Positions 59,501-64,000 of a stretch of DNA of 64,000 nt are shown here, piece by piece. The number at the start of each line of letters is the position of its first letter. Positions within the stretch are counted from its first letter, which is position 1. The translations under genes and the position numbers were made by a program. The DNA comes from JAOTVV01 sp041602035 (GTDB lineage Bacteria; Gemmatimonadota; Gemmatimonadetes; Gemmatimonadales; GWC2-71-9), in NCBI GenBank assembly GCA_041602035.1, contig JBFIHA010000002.1, positions 62,001 to 126,000 of the forward strand, read 5' to 3'. The notes beneath the pieces are model-generated. The model did no database searches. It was not told where the DNA came from and saw only the letters and a program-made list of their open reading frames with translations.

Positions 59501-60141
59501 GCGACCAGACGCTCGTATTCCGCGTGGAACTCGGCAAAGCTCAATCCGTCCGCCTGCTTGATGACCGGAACCATGAGCTTGCGCTCACCCTGCTTGCCCA
59601 CCGTGTCGACGGCGAGCCCCAAGTGCACGCCCTCCGGGTCGACCCGGAAGTACTGGTCACCGTGCGATGCCACCGCGTGCACCAGGGATGGGTAGTGACG
59701 GGCAGCCGCCACGATGGCCCACCCGATGAAGTGGGTGAACGAGAGCTTGAGACCACGCTCTTTCAGGTGGCGGTTGAACGACGCCCGAACGGTCCAGAGC
59801 CGCGAGACGTCGATCTCGCGGAACGACGTCGCGGTGGGGATCTCGAGCGAGTCCTGCATGTTCTTGAGGAGCCGTAAGGCCGGCCCGGAAATGGGAGCGG
59901 CTTGGCGGTCAGGCGGTTGGGTGGTTTCCGCGTGGGCCGCCGCTGCAACCGAAGGGGCACGGTGCTGAGGCGCCGTCTCCGCGTCCTCGTCAGGGGTGTC
60001 TGCCGTTGGCTCTTCGCCCTTCATCCCGTTGTCGAACAGCCGGCGCCATTCCTCCGGGACCGATGCCGGATCCCGCAGGTAGTCCTCGTACAAGGCCTGC
60101 GCGAACGCCGAATTGACCGTCTCGAAAATGTTCTCGAACAC
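56515..60141 (-). CDS. kgd: Multifunctional 2-oxoglutarate dehydrogenase E1 with fused E2-type succinyltransferase domain (Kgd type)
   Basis: 1208 residues. The N-terminal 40 residues (NSAFAQALYEDYLRDPASVPEEWRRLF) are the E1 recruitment segment. An acidic linker follows, then an E2-like catalytic domain at about 85-335 without a lipoyl domain; its active-site histidine is in TYDHRIIQGAESG. The E1 ThDP domain covers about 350-1205 (GMAHRGRLNVLTHI, GDAAFAGQGVVAET, YRRHGHNEGDEPRY, VLPHGYEGQGPEHSSARLERYL). This is the same architecture as the mycobacterial Kgd. It decarboxylates 2-oxoglutarate and delivers succinyl groups or succinic semialdehyde. GTG 60141 is the start; no ribosome site is clear. 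Confidence 0.94.
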   Translation of the reverse strand: MFENIFETVNSAFAQALYEDYLRDPASVPEEWRRLFDNGMKGEEPTADTPDEDAETAPQHRAPSVAAAAHAETTQPPDRQAAPISGPALRLLKNMQDSLEIPTATSFREIDVSRLWTVRASFNRHLKERGLKLSFTHFIGWAIVAAARHYPSLVHAVASHGDQYFRVDPEGVHLGLAVDTVGKQGERKLMVPVIKQADGLSFAEFHAEYERLVAGARDGKLLPDAYMGATITLTNPGTIGTVASVPRLMKGQGSIIATGAIRTVAGVRLMTVTSTYDHRIIQGAESGMFLQKLDELLQGDDAFYQVIGEAMALEQMALESAIRTAMTAGAAAAPGRAAPTAQAVASSALLYHVAAGMALVRNFRTHGYLAARLDPLGTPPKGDPALDPDNLALTPEIMRQIPADVLQTYVGGETLEDQLPRLRDTYCGTMAYEIEHIADHEERGWLRRVIESGEHRYPLRDDVKLRLLAELTNVDVLERFLHRNYLGHKRFGIEGLDMLVPMVHQALALAVAQGAREAVMGMAHRGRLNVLTHILGLPYETLLAEFEGGRAVEETLTPMGGTGDVKYHHGFTGRFVTNRGLEIDVTLLPNPSHLEAIDPVVVGNARARQSDRTGRELGHDSAAVLPLLIHGDAAFAGQGVVAETLNLARLNGYSTGGTLHLIANNQIGFTTPQREASSTDYASDLAKGFDVPIVHVNADDPEACLAAVRLAMMYREKFHGDVVINLVGYRRHGHNEGDEPRYTQPEMYRLIDAHATVRELYAKALVDQEILDDDTATTMVETVYADLADTQTRLRSDLEQRADAGEEPVRISGMWTSLDEPGTALDHERLLQLNEELFRVPEGFAINRKLKRVIDRQRAAVTDGTPIDWAHAETLAYASLVTEGVPVRLIGQDTVRGTFSQRHLTWFDSESGEPYTPIQHLTGAAAPMELHNSPLSEFAALGFEYGYSVAATEALVLWEAQFGDFANGAEVVIDQFVIAGLAKWGQTTRLTMLLPHGYEGQGPEHSSARLERYLALGAEGNIRVANCSTPAQFFHLLRRQAKHSEIRPLIVMTPKSLLRLPQATSLPEALVSDTFHPVLDDPALPGDRNDVTRLVFCSGKVYYDVMTSDRRPHAAHVAVARLELMYPFPAGHVGALIDSYPRLQEVVWLQEEPMNMGARKWVIPALTTAMRTPLELRYISRPERSSPAEGYPAAHAAEQLRLVTDALA

Positions 60142-60258
60142 CTGAACCCGTTGGTCTCGTGTGTGCCTAACCTAAGGGGAGTGTGAAGATAGAGGGAACG
60201 CGGTGTGCTCGAAAGCGTTGGAAGGTGTTCTGGCTACGCGGAGCTGGTGCGCCCCGCT

Positions 60259-63036
60259 TCAGGAAGGCTCGGGCGCCACCTCCCTCAGGACCCCCACCGC
60301 GTGCTCGAGGTCGGCGTTCATGAGGATCCGCAGGACCTCACCGTGGCTCTCATGCGAGACGTTGATCACCCGCACCGTGTCTCCGAGGCGTGCGAACTCG
60401 GGGAGCAGCTCCGGTAAGAGGTTGGTGGCCCCGGTGAAGAACCGCTCCTGGAACACGCTGCCGGCCTCGTCCGGGTACAGCGGGAGGTACCGGATCCCCG
60501 ACTCCACGAGGTCCTGAAAGAAGTGGGTGCCGAACGACAGCTCGGGCACGTAATTCCCCTTCTTGCGGGCGACTTCGATCAGCATTGCCGTGTTGCTGAT
60601 GTCCGAGTACGTGACGTTTACGCCGAGCTTGATGTCGCCGCGGCTCCCCCAGCGACCCGGGCCGATGAGAACGAACTGCCGCTTCGGGAGCACGACGTTG
60701 AGCTTGCCGACGGCGCGGGCCACGTCCATCAGATCCTTGTGGCTCGTTAGGCGGGCATACCCGTCGGGATCGACGTACACGACATGCGTGATGGGTGGGA
60801 CGCGGCCGTTGGCGACAAAGCGGTGCGCCGTGAACAGGATCTTGTTCTTGGGGAGCTCTCGGGGAATCGGGTCGGGAGCCTCCTCCTCGGGGCGGCTCTG
60901 GGCTCGGCATTGCAGGATGTAGAGATCCGATCCGTCGCTGGCGAACTCCACGTCCACCGGCACGCCCAACCGCTCGCTCAGCAATGTGAGCACCGTCTTG
61001 ATCTGCCGGAGGAACGGCGTCTTGGCGATCAAGGTCTCGAAGGTGACCACGAAGGAATCCGTGGCCCAGTCGGGCTCCAGCCCCATCGGCTCATGCAGCT
61101 CGTCGCCCTGAGCGACGGAGATAAGCCGTCGCGCGAGGGGATACTCATCGCCGTGCTCGCGAAGTAGCTGGTGCAGGTCGATGGTTTCGAACCTGTTCGT
61201 CTCGAGGTTGATGACGTCGGCACGCTTCGGGGAGTACCGCATGGCTTCGTCGGTGGTGACATTGACCCGGAGGCCGGGCTGGCCAGGGCACACGAGGATC
61301 GGGTAGTCATCGCTTACCCGATCGACGGCCCGGGTGCCGAGCCCCGCTACCATCCGCACGAGCCCGTCCTCACGCCGTATGCGCGGTGACCATCGCAACT
61401 CGGCGTTGCGAAACGCGACGCCAGAGAACGCCGGGAGGAAGTACTTCCCGATCCGTGTACCCACGACTTCCTGAATCAGGACGCCCATCTCCTCGCGGAA
61501 GTCCAGCAGTCCCCGCTCGGCCCGATACTCGATGGGATCGGGTCCGAACACCGAGGCCCAGATCTCGGCGATCGCATCCTGGAGTGCTTCGAGGCGCTGT
61601 TGCTTGGTGCCCTGGTTGGCCAAGAACAGGCTCTTGTACTTGCCCGAAAACGAGGCCCCGGCTCGGTCCTCCAACATGGAGGAGCTGCGCACGATGAGTG
61701 GCCGGTCGTCGAAATCATCGAGCACCGCGGAGAGACCCTTGGTGACTTCCGGGGTGAATCGGGAGTTCTTGAAGAGCTGGATGACGAACCGATAGTCGCG
61801 ACGCACCCGATCGATCGGCATGTACTTGCGGTCGTACACCTCGTTGAGCCCGTTCGACCGGATGAAGTCCAGAATGCCGTCCGACGCCACGTACCAAGTG
61901 CGGGGGAACTTGAGATTGCGGAACAGGTCGGCGTACTCGGTGGCGGATGTCAGGACCTTCTCCGCCTGGAACAGCCCAGCCGCCTTGCCGCCGAGTTTGC
62001 CCTGGCTGCGCGGTGGATAGACGATCCTGGGCACCAAATGGTAAAAGTCACGGACTTCGACGTGCTTCTTGGCCACGTTGATGAAGTCGAGCTGATCGAG
62101 AAACACCCGCCGCAGCAGACCCACCTTGACGCTGGTACGAAAGGCGAGGGAGAGCTGTGACTCATCGAGCGCCGCGTTCCTGAACCGAAGCACGGCATCG
62201 GCAATGTCGTTCATCGTGGTCGCCTGGTTCTCGAGGGCCTGGAGCAGGAACACACACCGGTCCTCAGCGATCCACGATTGAATGACCGAGACGATCTCGG
62301 TCTCGCTTAGATGCCTGCTGGCCAGCTCGAACGTCCGCTCGACCAGCCCGGCCGTGGGCGGTAGCGCTTGGCGCTGTTGTGGTCGGTTTTCGTCCCAGCC
62401 GACTTCGCCGCCCAGGACATCCGGTAGTTCTTCCTGCAGTAAGGCCCCCGCCTCAGGGACACCGTTCCAGCAGAGGTGATGCACCATTCTGCGAGTGATG
62501 CGCTTCGAGAGCTGTTGGTCGGTTCGCATCAGGAACTCGACCAGCACCCGCCAGGATCGGCGATCGCGACTGGTGAGCTTGGAGACAACCCGCTCCCAAC
62601 TTTCTCGATCCTGCCGGAGTCTGCGCTGCATCGCCCAGAGAGCGATGCGCTCCGCGATAGCCTCGATGAGGCGCCGCTCCTCCCTCAGGAATGGGCCTTC
62701 GTGGAGCGTCGGACGCTCCTCCCGATACGATACGGTGACGGTCCCGACCGTCTCGCCCTGCACCCGGATATCTGCCTCAAGGGTCCACGGGGTCGCCACG
62801 TAGTCGTCCGGCTGCTGCGTATTCCGACCCATCGTAATCGTGGCCTGACAAATGTCCGGGTATTTCCAGCCGGCCGGAATGACAGAGATCATCTGACGGA
62901 CGACGTCCGTCTCATCGTGAGCGTTCTGCCCGCTCAGGATTTCGTCAATCTTGTAGAGGCAGTTGAGTTCCTTGGCTCGCTCCTGGAGGTCTTCCAGTAG
63001 CTGCTCGGCGGAACGGTTGGGATCGGTCACGTGCAC
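60259..63036 (-). CDS. PEP/pyruvate-binding domain protein without phosphohistidine domain, with N-terminal GAF-like segment
   Basis: 925 residues. Residues about 1-150 resemble a GAF sensor domain (ELNCLYKIDEILSG, FLREERRLIEAIAERIALW). Residues about 340-750 are the ATP-grasp PEP/pyruvate-binding domain of PpdK/PpsA (GGKAAGLFQAEKVL, VRSSSMLEDRAGASFSGK, GVLIQEVVG). The swivelling phosphohistidine domain (TSGGxTCH) and the PEP-binding barrel are missing; instead a C-terminal domain of about 180 residues carries FVLIGPGRWGSRGD and GTHFFQDLVESGIRYLPL, shared with the neighbouring gene. The start is GTG 63036 (or GTG 63030), 19 bases after that gene. No named reaction can be given. Confidence 0.85.
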   Translation of the reverse strand: MHVTDPNRSAEQLLEDLQERAKELNCLYKIDEILSGQNAHDETDVVRQMISVIPAGWKYPDICQATITMGRNTQQPDDYVATPWTLEADIRVQGETVGTVTVSYREERPTLHEGPFLREERRLIEAIAERIALWAMQRRLRQDRESWERVVSKLTSRDRRSWRVLVEFLMRTDQQLSKRITRRMVHHLCWNGVPEAGALLQEELPDVLGGEVGWDENRPQQRQALPPTAGLVERTFELASRHLSETEIVSVIQSWIAEDRCVFLLQALENQATTMNDIADAVLRFRNAALDESQLSLAFRTSVKVGLLRRVFLDQLDFINVAKKHVEVRDFYHLVPRIVYPPRSQGKLGGKAAGLFQAEKVLTSATEYADLFRNLKFPRTWYVASDGILDFIRSNGLNEVYDRKYMPIDRVRRDYRFVIQLFKNSRFTPEVTKGLSAVLDDFDDRPLIVRSSSMLEDRAGASFSGKYKSLFLANQGTKQQRLEALQDAIAEIWASVFGPDPIEYRAERGLLDFREEMGVLIQEVVGTRIGKYFLPAFSGVAFRNAELRWSPRIRREDGLVRMVAGLGTRAVDRVSDDYPILVCPGQPGLRVNVTTDEAMRYSPKRADVINLETNRFETIDLHQLLREHGDEYPLARRLISVAQGDELHEPMGLEPDWATDSFVVTFETLIAKTPFLRQIKTVLTLLSERLGVPVDVEFASDGSDLYILQCRAQSRPEEEAPDPIPRELPKNKILFTAHRFVANGRVPPITHVVYVDPDGYARLTSHKDLMDVARAVGKLNVVLPKRQFVLIGPGRWGSRGDIKLGVNVTYSDISNTAMLIEVARKKGNYVPELSFGTHFFQDLVESGIRYLPLYPDEAGSVFQERFFTGATNLLPELLPEFARLGDTVRVINVSHESHGEVLRILMNADLEHAVGVLREVAPEPS

Positions 63037-63055
63037 CGTCCTCGTTGCTGCGTGC

Positions 63056-64000
63056 TCACGCGCTGTACCAGACGCCGCCCCGGCCGGATCGGCCGTCCAC
63101 CTTCACCAGCAAGGGGGCGGCAGTCCGGACGTGGCGGACGAACTCCGTTTCGGCGACAACCTCGTTCCCCGCGAGCCACCGCCAGTCGATCCCGGGCTCG
63201 GCATCGTAGGGCACCGAGAAGTAGCTCACCTTGAAGCTCGAGATGTTGTGGAAGAAATGCGAGCCCTGACTGGCCTCGATCACCATATCGGGTCGCGTGG
63301 CCTCGACGATGGCTTTGGCCCCGCTGATCTGTCCCCACTTCACTGGGGTACCGAGCCAGGGATCGGAGCTTCCCCAACGACCGAAACCGATGAGCAGGTA
63401 CGGCCGGTCCTGATCCAGCAGTCGGGCGTTCATTCTCTCCAACTGCTCGCCCACGGCTCGGGTGTGACGGGCCTCGAACACGTCGGGCCGGACGTATACC
63501 ACATCCTGTATGGTGTCGACGACGCCATTGCCCATGACGTGACCTGACGAGAGCAACACGTTGGGGGAGCCGAGCTCGTCCTCGTCGACGTGGACCTCTT
63601 CGTCCGAAACGACCATCGGGCGGATTTGGAGGAACCCGAAGTGTGGCTTCGACCCGGCGGCGGCGGGAAAGGTTATCGCGAATTCGATCTCGACATCACG
63701 CCCCGCGGCCCGCTCGCACGACCGGAGCAGCGAGCGGACGACCGCGTTGAGCGGGTACTGCTCGAGCACGAGCAGTGGGGCGAAGTTGAGGATCCGTGGT
63801 CCAGCCGGGCCGATACTCGGTGTCACTCGGTCGGAGGCAGCCACGTAGGTCGACGCCGAGTAGCGCAGGGTCCCGTCGTACTCGGCCGCAGGCAGGTCCC
63901 CTTGGATCAGATACTCGGTCTCGGCGATCGGATTGAACGGTGGGGCTTTGCCGACATTGACCGCCCAGAAGTCCTTCTGTGTCACGGCGAGGAGATCTCT
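63056..64000 (-). CDS. Paralogous PEP/pyruvate-binding protein, 5' end cut by window
   Basis: At least 314 residues; the frame stays open to base 64000, and the first candidate start at 63985 lacks a ribosome site, so the N terminus lies outside. The visible part corresponds to the C-terminal half of the neighbour: NVGKAPPFNPIAETEYLIQ, then VVRSLLRSCERAAGRDVEIEFAI, and the shared C-terminal domain LLIGFGRWGSSDPWLG, then QGSHFFHNISSFKVSYFSVP. Tandem duplication with divergence is likely. Both copies keep the G-R-W-G-S and H-F-F blocks, which suggests a shared ligand site. Confidence 0.8.
   Translation of the reverse strand, partial: RDLLAVTQKDFWAVNVGKAPPFNPIAETEYLIQGDLPAAEYDGTLRYSASTYVAASDRVTPSIGPAGPRILNFAPLLVLEQYPLNAVVRSLLRSCERAAGRDVEIEFAITFPAAAGSKPHFGFLQIRPMVVSDEEVHVDEDELGSPNVLLSSGHVMGNGVVDTIQDVVYVRPDVFEARHTRAVGEQLERMNARLLDQDRPYLLIGFGRWGSSDPWLGTPVKWGQISGAKAIVEATRPDMVIEASQGSHFFHNISSFKVSYFSVPYDAEPGIDWRWLAGNEVVAETEFVRHVRTAAPLLVKVDGRSGRGGVWYSA

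Noticed and set aside
58777..59877. Rightward open frame of about 365 codons opposite the Kgd gene
   Set aside because: Shadow of a well supported gene, with no recognisable motifs or ribosome site.
1..64000. Prophage, insertion sequence or genomic island
   Set aside because: No integrase, transposase, phage structural gene, tRNA-flanked boundary or clear change in base composition was seen.

Overview
The window is GC-rich, gene-dense bacterial DNA. I read 57 protein-coding genes, two of them cut by the window edges, and no rRNA, tRNA, CRISPR array, transposase, integrase or phage gene. The cell should be a Gram-negative aerobe: there is a TolC/MacAB-type tripartite pump, a minor-pilin cluster, many exported or lipoprotein-like proteins, copper-handling genes for cytochrome oxidase, and an oxygen-tolerant Kgd-type 2-oxoglutarate enzyme. 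The mix (Rieske fusions, four-cysteine YggX, fused E2-E1 2-oxoglutarate enzyme, MetH beside a YitJ-type fusion) suggests Gemmatimonadota or a neighbouring phylum. That placement is an inference from gene content, not a measured result.

Layout. 1-2795: two leftward genes, both with an N-terminal Rieske domain, one fused to a ThDP enzyme and one to a glutamate-synthase-like FMN domain. 2927-7196: leftward operon of a small YggX-like protein and a three-subunit molybdenum hydroxylase of the 4-hydroxybenzoyl-CoA reductase type, ending in a 7-bp tandem repeat. 7451-10210: rightward exported M19 dipeptidase, SnoaL-like lipoprotein, exported RidA and a DinB-like protein. 10214-11068: homoserine kinase. 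11216-17355: leftward ECF sigma / anti-sigma / LTxxQ protein / TolC / ABC ATPase / MacA / permease efflux operon. 17401-29351: a long, tightly packed leftward run (M28 peptidase, GAF protein, prolyl aminopeptidase, unknown protein, endonuclease III, M20 hydrolase, YyaL-like protein, DUF6941 protein, ArnT-like glycosyltransferase, asparagine synthetase, HD hydrolase).

29463-33979: rightward ECF vitamin-type transporter (S, T, A1, A2) and a HEAT-repeat protein; the two ATPases look like an asymmetric pair with one degenerate nucleotide site. 33976-38617: M42 aminopeptidase and PepD diverging from an OPT oligopeptide transporter with a good promoter. 38703-41044: a lone PqqD-like protein, then Sco, PCu(A)C and CtaG-like oxidase assembly proteins. 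41085-43870: minor pilins. 43933-46783: DUF2911 protein, DUF4173 membrane protein and an unknown membrane protein driven by a promoter with a perfect inverted repeat between -35 and -10. 46947-53394: methionine/folate block (MTHFR-like protein, homocysteine methyltransferase-MTHFR fusion, MetH). 53596-54483: YggU and YggT. 54700-56502: histone-deacetylase-like protein with a long unexplained C-terminal domain. 56515-64000: Kgd-type 2-oxoglutarate enzyme and two paralogous PEP/pyruvate-binding proteins.

Two themes join the regions. First, peptides and amino acids: six peptidases or amidohydrolases (M19, M28, S33-type, M20, M42, PepD), an oligopeptide transporter, RidA, homoserine kinase, asparagine synthetase and methionine synthesis point to growth on proteinaceous material. 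Second, translational coupling: about eighteen neighbouring gene pairs overlap by 1-4 bases (ATGA, GTGA or TGATG), which I used to fix many start codons. No stretch longer than 300 bases lacks a gene; the largest gap is 7197-7450.
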